Of a DNA stretch of 64,000 bases, positions 8,655 to 16,779 are shown piece by piece. The position numbers were made by a program, and so were the translations under genes. The DNA is taken from NCBI RefSeq assembly GCF_002514725.1, contig NZ_NTLB01000003.1, forward strand, positions 248,001 to 312,000, read 5' to 3'. The first letter of the stretch is position 1; every line of letters begins with the position of its first letter. The stretch is from Mangrovitalea sediminis. Lineage in GTDB: Bacteria; Pseudomonadota; Gammaproteobacteria; Pseudomonadales; Oleiphilaceae. Below the pieces are notes generated by a model that worked only from the letters and a program-made list of their open reading frames with translations, was not told where the DNA came from and ran no database searches.

Positions 8655-9392
8655 TCAGGGGCTTTTGTCTGCGTTTCGGTGAATATTTTCGACAATAACG
8701 TTGCCAGGCTCTATTCGAAAAATAACATCAAGGTCATAGATGGCCATGGCGTAGGTCCGGTTTTCGGCTGCTCCCCGCCGGTAGCCTGGCCGGGGATCCT
8801 GAGCCAGAAGTTGGCTGATTAGCGCACGCAGTTGAGGATAGCGGCTTGAGTCAAAACCCAGTAACGTCCGTTCGGCAACAGGGGAAAAATCTACTGGGAG
8901 CAGGGGCTGCTCTGGCGCTTCGGCCCAGTCGGTGAAAGCGTCTTCGACGCGGTCGACGTAGGGGAGATAAGGTTTTATATCGACAATCGGCGTGCCATCG
9001 ACCAAATCGACTCCGCTGACTTCCAATATCAGTCCTTCAGCTTCGCGTTTCAGACTTTTAAAGCGCACAACGGAGAGTCCCAGATTATTGGGGCGAAACG
9101 GGGAGCGACTGGCGAATACGCCGATGCGGCGGTTGCCACCGAGTCGTGGTGGACGGATCGTGGGTTGCCAGGTGTCGCGCACTGCCAGATGGAACTGAAA
9201 GGTGAGCCACAGGTGACTGAAACCCTCGAGCCCGCGGAAGGCTTCCTCTCGATCATAAGGTGAATGGATTAAAATCCGGCCGAGCGCTGCGCTTGCAAGA
9301 CCGGGTTGGCGGGGAATCCCAAATTTCTCCGGGAAACAGGATCGAAGGGTGCCGATCGGCTGAATCTGGATGTTGGTATCTTCACTGTGCAT
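8655..9392 (-). CDS. trmO: tRNA (N6-threonylcarbamoyladenosine-37)-N6-methyltransferase
   Basis: This 245-residue protein is a full-length TrmO (TsaA/YaeB) homologue, an SAM-dependent enzyme that methylates t6A37 in ANN-decoding tRNAs. Recognisable blocks are IGTLRSCFPEKFGIPRQPGL near the N-terminus, FSHLWLTFQFH, then the core RPPRLGGNRRIGVFASRSPF and RPNNLGLSVV, and the C-terminal DPRPGYRR. These are the conserved segments of the family, whose fold is an 8-stranded barrel rather than a Rossmann fold. It ends in the same direction as its neighbours but with its own spacing. The Shine-Dalgarno is weak. Confidence 0.92.
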   Translation of the reverse strand: MHSEDTNIQIQPIGTLRSCFPEKFGIPRQPGLASAALGRILIHSPYDREEAFRGLEGFSHLWLTFQFHLAVRDTWQPTIRPPRLGGNRRIGVFASRSPFRPNNLGLSVVRFKSLKREAEGLILEVSGVDLVDGTPIVDIKPYLPYVDRVEDAFTDWAEAPEQPLLPVDFSPVAERTLLGFDSSRYPQLRALISQLLAQDPRPGYRRGAAENRTYAMAIYDLDVIFRIEPGNVIVENIHRNADKSP

Positions 9393-9422
9393 AGGGACTT
9401 CAGAAGTTAGGCGTTAGGTGTG

Positions 9423-10502
9423 TCACCGGTTGTCGGTATTGAGTTCCTGTCCGGTAAAGAAGACTTCGATACGCATCGTGATCGAAGGGTTGGCATGGAA
9501 GTGATTATCCCGCTGAAAGTCGAGAGCGGGAATTATCTCGCCATAAAGCCAGGTTTTGTAGAGTCTGTAGCGGTAGGTCATATCGGTGAAGTAGCTCGTC
9601 GCCTGCCAGGATGGTTGGCTCCAGCCCAGTATACCGACACGTGGTACCAGCGTGGCTCGGACGTTGAGTCTTTTTTCACCCTGAACAGTGTGTGACCACT
9701 CGTAGCGCCCTTCACGGTCAACCCAGCGCAGCTCAGTCGCGCTAAGGACGTGCCAGCCATTGGCATACTCCCGGGAGAATCCCGCCCAACTCGAGGCCCC
9801 CCAGCCTTTTCCGGTGAAGGCATAGAGTTTCTCTTCGAGGTGTAGGTCCCATTCTGGAGTGATGGCCCAGCCCCGTCGTGCCCGTGCCCGCCAGAAAGGT
9901 TCCGGCGGGATGCGTAGACGAATACCGATATCTGTGGACATATCCCAATGATTCGCCAGTGACATCAGGTACCGGAATGCGCCGAAGGAGCCGGTATCGG
10001 TGCGTTGTGGTTGGGTGAGTTGACGGTCTTTCTCCTGCTGCGCGAGAGGGACGGTTTCCACGGGATTGTTTTCAATGACCAGCCGGAACTTACGCCTGAC
10101 CGTCGGCAGATCCAGACGAAACCTCGCCTCGGGTTTGATCAGGCTCGTCTGGTTCTTCTCCCAGTGAGAGGCCAGACCCAGGCGAAGATAGCTTTCGTTG
10201 TTGGCTTCGACCGCTGTTTCACCTGACAGGCGTTCATCCAGCCAGTTGCCGAAGCTCCGGATACGCTCCGATTGGGTGTCATGCTCGTCGATCAGCCAGT
10301 CCGTCGTATCCTGCCACACGGAAATTCTGGCCGGAGAGTAGCGTTCATCCGGTTTGAAATCGTAGAAGTCGGGTGGGAGCCGGTCTATGGAAAGCTCGTT
10401 TCGAATGGCGTCATGCCCATCCTGGCCTTTGGCCAATGTGGGGAGCAGGGTGATGACCAGGCTGCAAGCCAGACCAAGTCGGCGAATGGAAGTTGACGTC
10501 AT
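9423..10502 (-). CDS. Putative outer-membrane barrel protein of unknown function
   Basis: The 359-residue product has a signal peptide (RRLG, a hydrophobic core, cleavage around LAKGQ). A soluble-looking N-terminal third follows, rich in Asp, Arg and Trp, and then many amphipathic strands rich in Trp/Tyr (for example WHVLSATELRWV, YEWSHTVQGEKR, WLYGEIIPALDF, ITMRIEVFF). This looks like an integral outer-membrane beta barrel, but the chain ends hydrophilic (ELNTDNR) instead of in a C-terminal aromatic. I do not recognise the family. ATG 10502 is preferred. A TTG six bases upstream (10508) is possible. Only 30 bases separate its stop from the start of trmO, so the two may be co-transcribed. Confidence 0.65.
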   Translation of the reverse strand: MTSTSIRRLGLACSLVITLLPTLAKGQDGHDAIRNELSIDRLPPDFYDFKPDERYSPARISVWQDTTDWLIDEHDTQSERIRSFGNWLDERLSGETAVEANNESYLRLGLASHWEKNQTSLIKPEARFRLDLPTVRRKFRLVIENNPVETVPLAQQEKDRQLTQPQRTDTGSFGAFRYLMSLANHWDMSTDIGIRLRIPPEPFWRARARRGWAITPEWDLHLEEKLYAFTGKGWGASSWAGFSREYANGWHVLSATELRWVDREGRYEWSHTVQGEKRLNVRATLVPRVGILGWSQPSWQATSYFTDMTYRYRLYKTWLYGEIIPALDFQRDNHFHANPSITMRIEVFFTGQELNTDNR

Positions 10503-10596
10503 TCTCAAAGTCTAGCTGCAATTACCGCATTGGCGCCGGATTCCGCCGTCGCATAATACGTGGCGAAGCCTTACCGGTGACTCCGTTGGGGCTATA

Positions 10597-11061
10597 TCAA
10601 TCCTCAAGGGCCGACAGGGCTTCACGGAGCTGTCGTGCCTCAAGTTCCAACACATCGCGGGCACGTGCCCGACCGAATAACCCCGTGATGTGCAGCGCCA
10701 GTTTACCCAGGGACTGTAGCCCATCGCCGCGACGACGAGGGATCAGGTGAATGTGGATATGTGCTACCTGCTGGTTTGCAGCCGGGCCGTCATTGACCAG
10801 AATGTGCGAGCCTTCGATTCCCTGTCCGATCCGGCGCTGGGCCCTTAGAATCCGCTGGGCGATCCCAAACAGGTGGGATGCGCTGTCTTGCGAGAGTTCT
10901 GTCAGTTGCAGGGCGTGCTGTCGTGGGATCACGAGGACGTGGCCGTCACCAATCGGATGAATGTCCATGAAGGCCACGCACTGATCGTCCTCATAAACCA
11001 TGGACGCATCGGCCTTGTTGTCCGCAATCGCACAAAAAATGCAGTCGTCAGGCATGCTCAA
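10597..11061 (-). CDS. HIT family nucleotide-binding protein
   Basis: This 154-residue histidine-triad protein is probably an Hint-like nucleotide phosphoramidase or a dinucleoside-polyphosphate hydrolase. The N-terminal CIFCAI is the usual zinc-linked start of HIT proteins. The catalytic triad HIHIHLIP is at about residues 101-108, preceded by [20 protein letters not shown]. The C-terminal 45 residues are helical. The start codon overlaps the yacG stop codon (ATGA), so the two are translationally coupled. Confidence 0.9.
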   Translation of the reverse strand: MSMPDDCIFCAIADNKADASMVYEDDQCVAFMDIHPIGDGHVLVIPRQHALQLTELSQDSASHLFGIAQRILRAQRRIGQGIEGSHILVNDGPAANQQVAHIHIHLIPRRRGDGLQSLGKLALHITGLFGRARARDVLELEARQLREALSALED

Positions 11062-11255
11062 TGTGGGGTGTCGTCCAGTTCAGGGTCGTTCGGATCTGTC
11101 GGTTCGGCAGCGATGCGGTACTCTTCGTTGGCCCATGCGCCCAAATCAATGAGCTTGCAGCGTTCCGAGCAAAACGGGCGATGGGTGTTACGGTCATCCC
11201 ACTCGACCGCTTGACCGCAGGTGGGGCAGTCGACGACAAGGTTGTTCGTGTTCAT
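11058..11255 (-). CDS. yacG: DNA gyrase inhibitor / zinc-binding protein YacG
   Basis: The 65-residue product has the YacG zinc finger with Cys at 10, 13, 29 and 33 (CPTCG then FCSERCK), followed by the family motif [14 protein letters not shown] and an acidic tail. E. coli YacG binds GyrB and inhibits gyrase. Its place near coaE and pilD is the usual one in Pseudomonas-type genomes. It overlaps the HIT gene by 4 bases and lies 106 bases downstream of coaE on the same strand. Confidence 0.93.
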   Translation of the reverse strand: MNTNNLVVDCPTCGQAVEWDDRNTHRPFCSERCKLIDLGAWANEEYRIAAEPTDPNDPELDDTPH

Positions 11256-11361
11256 GGAGATGGCAAGTTTCTCAGCAAGTGGCTATCAGTTGTATGCCAC
11301 CGAATCATAACAGGTCGCCGGCTGCTGGCGCGAGACAGGTGCTTATCGTGAAGATCGCCTG

Positions 11362-11979
11362 CTAGGTCGTGCCGGCTCCCAATGTGGCCAGCTCCAGGTA
11401 GCGCTGGTGAAGTTGTTCGACGGCTCGTGCTAAAGCGTCGGGGGTAACCTCGTTGTCGATGATGTCATCGGCCTGAGCCCGGCGTGCTTCGCGAGGCATT
11501 TGCGCAGCCATGATCCGCTCGACCTGCTCTCGATTATTATTGTCCCGTGACATGGTGCGATTTAGCTGGGTGTCGGTCGATACGTCGATCACGAGGATGC
11601 GATCGACGAGTTGTTGTTGATCCGTTTCGAGAAGTAGCGGCGAGACCAGAATGACATAAGGGGACGTTGCGGCTTGCAGCTGTTGCTCTGTGCGCTGGCG
11701 GATCAGTGGATGCAGCAATTGCTCCAGCCATTGACGTTTTTCCTCGGTGGCAAAAACAATGGCTCTTAGGGCTGCTCTATCGAGAGATCCGTTCTCTTGA
11801 ATCACTTGCGGGCCGAAATGCCTGGCAATGGCCTCCAGGGCGGGAGATCCCGGCTCGACCACCTCCCGCGCAACATCGTCGGCATCCACGGTCACGACAC
11901 CATGTTGACGAAAATAAGCCGCCACCGTGGATTTTCCGCTGCCAATACCGCCTGTCAGGCCAACCACGAACGATGACAT
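11362..11979 (-). CDS. coaE: Dephospho-CoA kinase
   Basis: The enzyme performs the last step of coenzyme A synthesis, ATP-dependent phosphorylation of dephospho-CoA. The 205-residue chain begins MSSFVVGLTGGIGSGKSTV, with a P-loop (GGIGSGKS, residues 10-17), then VDADDVAREVVEPGSPAL and SPLLLE, all family hallmarks. An upstream in-frame extension to 12174 exists but is only reading-frame overlap with pilD. The ATG at 11979 overlaps the pilD stop codon (TGATG), which fixes the start and implies translational coupling to pilD. Confidence 0.95.
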   Translation of the reverse strand: MSSFVVGLTGGIGSGKSTVAAYFRQHGVVTVDADDVAREVVEPGSPALEAIARHFGPQVIQENGSLDRAALRAIVFATEEKRQWLEQLLHPLIRQRTEQQLQAATSPYVILVSPLLLETDQQQLVDRILVIDVSTDTQLNRTMSRDNNNREQVERIMAAQMPREARRAQADDIIDNEVTPDALARAVEQLHQRYLELATLGAGTT

Positions 11980-12854
11980 CAGCCCCCCAGATAACTTAGC
12001 CAGGCGTGATTGATCTGGGGTCCCCACCATAATGCCAGGATACCTGCGGCAGCCAGATAGGGGCCAAACGGAATCGGCACTTCGCGCCCTCGTCCGCCGA
12101 ACAGAATCAGGCTGATACCGATGATGGCGCCAACGAGCGAAGATAGAAGTATCACTGCCGGCAGCATCTGCCATCCCAGCCAGGCGCCCAATGCCCCCAG
12201 GAGTTTGAAGTCGCCGTAGCCCATGCCTTCTTTGCCGGTTGTCAGCCGGAAGGCATGGTAGACAAGCCAGAGCACCATATAGCCCGCGACGGCACCCCAG
12301 AAGGCGCTTTCAAAATCGGTAATCTGGCTGGAGTAATTGAGGACCAGGCCCAGCCAGAGCAGCGGCAGGGTGATCTTGTCAGGGAGAAGCTGTGTATCGA
12401 AGTCGATCATCGCCAGCGCGATCAGTGCCCATACCAGCAACAGTGCCCAAAGGGCTCCCACAGTCGGGCCCAGGAGCAGTACCGTCAGCACCGTCAGTAG
12501 ACCGGTCGCCATCTCGATCATGGGATAACGTACTGAAATTTTCGTCTTGCAGGACGAGCATTTGCCGCCGAGTAGCAGGTAGCTGATGACCGGGATGTTT
12601 TCCAGTGCGGTGATTTGGTGTCCGCATTGAGGGCAGCGTGAACGAGGCGTGGCCAGCCCGATGGACTGCTGTGCAGCCCTCTGGGCTTCTGGAACTTCCA
12701 GCAACTCTTCGCACTGGCAGCGCCACTCCTGATCCAGCATCTTGGGCAGCCGGAGAATGACCACGTTCAGAAAACTACCGATACATAATCCCAAGACCAA
12801 CAAGGTCGGATAGAGATAAGCGGGGTGGGCCAGCAGCGTGTTCAGGGTTTCCAT
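11979..12854 (-). CDS. pilD: Type IV prepilin leader peptidase / N-methyltransferase
   Basis: PilD is an inner-membrane aspartyl protease. It cleaves the prepilin leader after Gly and methylates the new N-terminal Phe. The 291-residue protein shows the zinc-binding cysteine pairs CPQC (74, 77) and CSSC (99, 102) in the cytoplasmic loop. The catalytic aspartates are DFDTQLLPD (about 151/153) and the GMGYGDFKLLG motif (D215), set in about eight membrane helices. It lies downstream of pilC and overlaps coaE by one base. It should process the product of the divergent pilA gene and type II secretion pseudopilins, if present. Confidence 0.95.
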   Translation of the reverse strand: METLNTLLAHPAYLYPTLLVLGLCIGSFLNVVILRLPKMLDQEWRCQCEELLEVPEAQRAAQQSIGLATPRSRCPQCGHQITALENIPVISYLLLGGKCSSCKTKISVRYPMIEMATGLLTVLTVLLLGPTVGALWALLLVWALIALAMIDFDTQLLPDKITLPLLWLGLVLNYSSQITDFESAFWGAVAGYMVLWLVYHAFRLTTGKEGMGYGDFKLLGALGAWLGWQMLPAVILLSSLVGAIIGISLILFGGRGREVPIPFGPYLAAAGILALWWGPQINHAWLSYLGG

Positions 12855-12886
12855 GCAAGCATCCGGTCAGGGGTTCCTGTCAAACG

Positions 12887-12913
12887 AGAACGGCGCTCGG
12901 GGAGCGCCGTTCT
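12887..12913 (-). terminator. Strong hairpin between pilC and pilD
   Basis: A perfect 12-bp stem (AGAACGGCGCTC at 12887-12898 with GAGCGCCGTTCT at 12902-12913) carries a GGG loop, 32 bases past the pilC stop on the minus strand. Only a short GTTTG follows, so partial termination or mRNA processing between pilBC and pilD-coaE is the likely effect. Confidence 0.5.
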
Positions 12914-12944
12914 GCAGTCGGTTCCATCAATGTTCTGAAGCGGT

Positions 12945-14165
12945 TTAGTGCACCACCTTGCCCAACTGGAAAATGGGAAGGTACATGGCGATGATGAGGC
13001 CACCGACGAGAACACCGAGAACGGCCATGATCATGGGTTCCATCAATGTCGTCAGGTTGTCGACCATGTCGTCTACATCGGCTTCATAGTGCTCCGCGAC
13101 TTTGGCCAGCATGTCGTCCAGATTACCGGACTCCTCACCGATGGCGGTTAGCTGAACGGCCAATACTGGGAAAACATTAGCCTGCTTCATGCTGACCTGT
13201 AGTTGCGTCCCACTGGAGACGTCTTCGCGTATTTTCCTGATGGCATCGCGGTAGACAGCATTGCCGGTTGCCCCAGCAACAGAGTCCAAAGCATCGACGA
13301 GCGGCACACCGGATGCGAAGGTCGTCGACAAAACCCGTGCGAATTTGGCAACAGCGGATTTGTCCAATATTTGTCCCACTATGGGAAACTTTAATAGATA
13401 TCGATCTATTGCGTCAGCGAGTTTCTGGGATCGCCTTACAGCTTCTTTGAACCCGAATACGAAGATCACAATGCCGATGAGGACAACATACCACCATGCT
13501 TGAAGCCAGTTAGAAAGGTTAACCACCATTTGTGTGAATACGGGCAGATCGGCCCCAAAACCGCTGAAAAGTGCTTGGAACTGCGGAACAACCTTTATCA
13601 GGAGAATGCCGCTTACGATAAAAGCAACGATGATAACCGCTGCAGGGTAAGTCATGGCTTTTTTGACTTTTCTCTTTAACGTTTCTGTCTTTTCCATGTA
13701 AGTGGCGACGCGGTCCAGCATGTGCTCGAGTGCGCCAGCTCGCTCTCCGGAGTCAACGAGATTACAAAACAGGTCGTCAAAGTATTTGGGGTGTTTTCGG
13801 AGGGCGCCAGCGAAGCTTGTGCCAGAAGAAACGTCAGTGCGAACAGAAGCGACCAAGTCGCGAAGCCCCGCGTTTTCTAAACCGTCCAGTACGATATCAA
13901 AAGATTGCACCAGCGGTACGCCAGCTTTCATCATAGTTGCCAATTGGCGGGTCAATACCGCAATATCGAAAGGCGTGACCTTTTTTGATCCCCCAAAAAG
14001 CGGTTGTGCCTTTTTACGGACTTTCCCGGGAACGATGCCCTGCTTTCTCAATTGAGCTTTAACAAGGGCAATATTCGACCCGGAGATTTCTCCCGCTGTC
14101 TTATTGCCTCTACGGTCCTTTCCTTCCCAGGTAAAGGTGACGAGCTTTTCTGCTTTCTCTGCCAT
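12945..14165 (-). CDS. pilC: Type IV pilus inner-membrane platform protein
   Basis: The 406-residue protein has the two tandem GspF/PilC domains of the inner-membrane platform that couples the PilB motor to pilin assembly. Typical segments are VTPFDIAVLTRQLATMMKAG, the first membrane pair around VIIVAFIVSGILLIKVVPQF, the second-domain repeat KFARVLSTTFASGVPLVDAL, and the C-terminal LMEPMIMAVLGVLVGGLIIAM with LPIFQLGKVV. Its start lies 2 bases downstream of the pilB stop, so the two are one transcript. Length is normal for the family. Confidence 0.96.
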   Translation of the reverse strand: MAEKAEKLVTFTWEGKDRRGNKTAGEISGSNIALVKAQLRKQGIVPGKVRKKAQPLFGGSKKVTPFDIAVLTRQLATMMKAGVPLVQSFDIVLDGLENAGLRDLVASVRTDVSSGTSFAGALRKHPKYFDDLFCNLVDSGERAGALEHMLDRVATYMEKTETLKRKVKKAMTYPAAVIIVAFIVSGILLIKVVPQFQALFSGFGADLPVFTQMVVNLSNWLQAWWYVVLIGIVIFVFGFKEAVRRSQKLADAIDRYLLKFPIVGQILDKSAVAKFARVLSTTFASGVPLVDALDSVAGATGNAVYRDAIRKIREDVSSGTQLQVSMKQANVFPVLAVQLTAIGEESGNLDDMLAKVAEHYEADVDDMVDNLTTLMEPMIMAVLGVLVGGLIIAMYLPIFQLGKVVH

Positions 14166-14167
14166 GG

Positions 14168-15883
14168 TTAATCCTTCGTCGTACGATTCGCTTCCTCAAG
14201 GCTGGTCATACCTTGCATCACCTTGAGTAATGCCGACTGCCGAAGCGTTCGGAAACCTTCTTTTTGGGCCTGTTCGGAAAGTTCGATGGAGCTGGCCTCT
14301 TCCATAATCATAGAAGACATTGCCTTGGTAATCCTGACGACTTCATAAATGCCCACTCGACCTTTATAGCCTCCATTGCATTTATCACAGCCCTTGGGGT
14401 GGTACAACGTGAAGCCTGTTTCAATTTGTTCTTCCGTGAACCCTTCCTTAAGCAGGACATCTTTAGGCACATCTAAGGGTTCTTTGCAGCTACAGAGCCG
14501 ACGGGCAAGGCGCTGCGCAATGATCAGGCTGACCGAGGTGGCGATGTTGAACGCCGGTACGCCCATGTTCATCATCCGCGTCAGTGTTTCGGCGGCGCTA
14601 TTGGTATGGAGGGTTGAGAGTACCAAGTGGCCTGTCTGCGCCGCCTTGATGGCGATGGATGCGGTGTCGAGGTCACGGATCTCACCGACCATGATGACGT
14701 CAGGGTCCTGGCGAAGGAAGGAGCGTAGGGCTTCGGCAAAGGTCAGACCCACTTTGGTGTTGACGTTGACCTGGTTGATGCCCTCGAGGTTTATCTCCGC
14801 TGGGTCTTCGGCAGTAGAGATATTGCGTTCCGGTGTATTGAGGATATTCAAACCGGTATAGAGCGAAACCGTTTTCCCGGATCCTGTTGGACCTGTTACC
14901 AGGATCATGCCCTGAGGTTGTGCCAGTGCTTCCATATACAGCTGCTTCTGATCGTCCTCATAACCCAGGGCATCAATCCCCAGTTTGGCGCTGCTGGGGT
15001 CCAGAATCCGGAGAACGATTTTCTCACCCCAAAGTGTCGGCAGGGTGTTGACGCGAAAGTCGATCGCCTTGGTTTTGGACAGCTTCATCTTTATACGGCC
15101 GTCCTGGGGCATCCTTCGTTCAGAGATGTCCAGTTGCGCCATGATCTTTACGCGGGCCGATATCTTGGGAGCAAGCTTGATGGACGGTTTGGACACTTCA
15201 TGGAGGATGCCGTCAGTCCGGTACCTGACGCGGTAGGTCTTTTCATAAGGCTCAAAGTGGATGTCGGATGCGCCGCCCCGAATGGCGTCCAGGAGAACCT
15301 TGTTGACATATTTGACGATAGGGGCGTCTTCGGTCTCGGCGACATTGACGGCGCCTCGGTCTTCTTCTTCTCCACCACTGACATCGATGTCCTCGAGGTC
15401 CGAGTCCTCAAGCCCCTGCATTGTCATGTCATTGGCATCGACATAGCGGTCAATGGCTTCTTTGAGTTTACCCTCTTCAACCAGGATGGCGTCGGTGCTC
15501 AGGCCAGTATGAAACTTGATTTCATCGAGTGCCTGGATATTGGTGGGGTCTGACAGTGCAATGAAGAGGCGATTGCCCCGTTTAAAGAGAGGGAGCGCAT
15601 TATGTTTGCGGACCAGTTTCTCATCGACCAGCTTCTCGGGAGCTGTATCAGAGAGAAAGGCCGAAAGATCGAGTACTGGGATCCCAAATTCCATTGCGGC
15701 CGAGTAAGCAAGTCCGCGGCTAGCGGCCAGATTGTTCTGCACCAAATAGGTGATAAGCGGGATCTTGTTGTTGTTGGCTTGGAAAAAGGCGTCCTTGGCG
15801 GCCTGTTCTTCAATCAGCCCGTCCTCCACAAAGCGCCGGGCGAGTCCGGTAAGGACAATATTGGTCTTGCTCGTGGTAGCCAT
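14168..15883 (-). CDS. pilB: Type IV pilus extension ATPase
   Basis: PilB is the hexameric cytoplasmic ATPase that drives pilus extension. The 571-residue chain has the N-terminal T2SSE/MshEN region, then Walker A GPTGSGKT (331-338), an Asp box, Walker B VIMVGEIRD (396-404) and a His box around LSTLHTNSA. The C-terminal tetracysteine zinc site is CSC...CDKC. It is divergent from pilA across a 385-base regulatory gap and translationally close to pilC (2 bases). Nothing is truncated. Confidence 0.97.
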   Translation of the reverse strand: MATTSKTNIVLTGLARRFVEDGLIEEQAAKDAFFQANNNKIPLITYLVQNNLAASRGLAYSAAMEFGIPVLDLSAFLSDTAPEKLVDEKLVRKHNALPLFKRGNRLFIALSDPTNIQALDEIKFHTGLSTDAILVEEGKLKEAIDRYVDANDMTMQGLEDSDLEDIDVSGGEEEDRGAVNVAETEDAPIVKYVNKVLLDAIRGGASDIHFEPYEKTYRVRYRTDGILHEVSKPSIKLAPKISARVKIMAQLDISERRMPQDGRIKMKLSKTKAIDFRVNTLPTLWGEKIVLRILDPSSAKLGIDALGYEDDQKQLYMEALAQPQGMILVTGPTGSGKTVSLYTGLNILNTPERNISTAEDPAEINLEGINQVNVNTKVGLTFAEALRSFLRQDPDVIMVGEIRDLDTASIAIKAAQTGHLVLSTLHTNSAAETLTRMMNMGVPAFNIATSVSLIIAQRLARRLCSCKEPLDVPKDVLLKEGFTEEQIETGFTLYHPKGCDKCNGGYKGRVGIYEVVRITKAMSSMIMEEASSIELSEQAQKEGFRTLRQSALLKVMQGMTSLEEANRTTKD

Positions 15884-16268
15884 GAGGCGGGGTACCTAAA
15901 AACGTAGTGAATGATCAAGCTCCTGAGCAAGGAAGTTTAGAACTAAGCTTAGGGATTGGAAAGGCAATAGGTAGTGATGCGAGCCTTGTCACGGAGGGAG
16001 TGACCAAAATCGACGTTTGAGGGGTGACGAAATTTGTCACTCTGAGACAGTCCTCGGCAGGCGCGTACGTATGATGTTGCGAGATATTGTGTTGCGTTAT
16101 GATCGTAGTATTATGATTTAATGGATAAATTTCGCATTCCATTGTATTTGGCATGATGCCTGCTAGCTTTAAAGCAAGGCAGCCTAAAGAATTGAGACTT
16201 CGATAGCAGTTGCGAACGAAGAATGTATCAAAAGGCGGTCGGACAAAAAAACCACTGGAGGAAACAAC
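15884..16268. other. Divergent pilB/pilA regulatory region
   Basis: This is 385 bases with no credible gene. It is AT-rich near 16080-16150 and carries a sigma-54-type promoter oriented toward pilA, annotated separately. An ACTGGAGG Shine-Dalgarno sits at 16253-16260. The pilB promoter must lie in the first 200 bases on the other strand, but I cannot point to a clear -35/-10 pair. Confidence 0.6.
16149..16164 (+). promoter_or_regulatory. Probable sigma-54 (RpoN) promoter of pilA
   Basis: The sequence TGGCATGATGCCTGCT matches the -24/-12 consensus TGGCACG-N4-TTGCW, with GG and GC exactly 10 bases apart. It ends 104 bases before the pilA ATG, leaving a leader of about 90 bases. In Pseudomonas, pilA is transcribed by RpoN with the PilS/PilR pair, so the same control is inferred here. 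Confidence 0.65.
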
Positions 16269-16717
16269 ATGAAGCGTACCCAACAGGGCTTCACTTTGAT
16301 CGAATTGATGATCGTTGTTGCGATCATCGGTATTTTGGCGGCTATCGCGATTCCGCAGTATCAGGATTATATTGCTCGCAGCCAGATGACGCGGGTTTAT
16401 GGCGAGTTGTCGGATCTGAAAACAAATGTTGAGCAGGGGCTGTTGAGTGGTCAGGCTGCATCTATGAGCACTCCTACCTCTGTCGGTGCCGGCAAGTCTT
16501 CTCTGATGACTGGTGATTACCCGACCGTTGACTTTACAGCTGGTGACGGTAGCGGTGATCTATTAAGGCGACAATGGGAGGCACATCTAGTACTGCGGTT
16601 GCAAATAGTGTAGTTGATCTGCATCGTGATGTTTCCGGTACATGGACCTGTGTAATTTCTAGCGTTCCGACTGGCTACAAGACTTCGTACACTCCAGACG
16701 GTTGCACGAAAAGCTAA
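16269..16717 (+). pseudogene. pilA: Type IV major pilin PilA, frameshifted
   Basis: The N-terminus is a textbook prepilin: leader MKRTQQG, mature start [20 protein letters not shown] with Glu5, then [10 protein letters not shown]. The open frame from ATG 16269 stops early at 16613 (114 aa) and ends in non-pilin sequence ([10 protein letters not shown]). In the next frame from about 16562 the pilin resumes as [27 protein letters not shown] and GYKTSYTPDGCTKS to TAA 16715-16717. This gives the disulfide-bounded D-region and a C-terminal Ser. One missing base around 16555-16562 would restore a normal 149-aa pilin. It may be a true mutation or a sequence error. The Shine-Dalgarno is strong. Confidence 0.85.
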
Positions 16718-16732
16718 CGCTTGATTGTTTTG

Positions 16733-16764
16733 AAAAAGGGGGGCTATGCGCCCCCCTTTTTTTT
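16733..16764 (+). terminator. Intrinsic terminator after pilA
   Basis: An A-run and six G pair with six C and a run of eight T (AAAAAGGGGGG, a short loop, CCCCCC, T8), 16 bases after the pilin stop. This is a canonical Rho-independent terminator. The next gene starts 16 bases further on, so the ligase is probably expressed by readthrough at a lower level than pilin. Confidence 0.9.
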
Positions 16765-16779
16765 CGGATGGGAAGTGGA

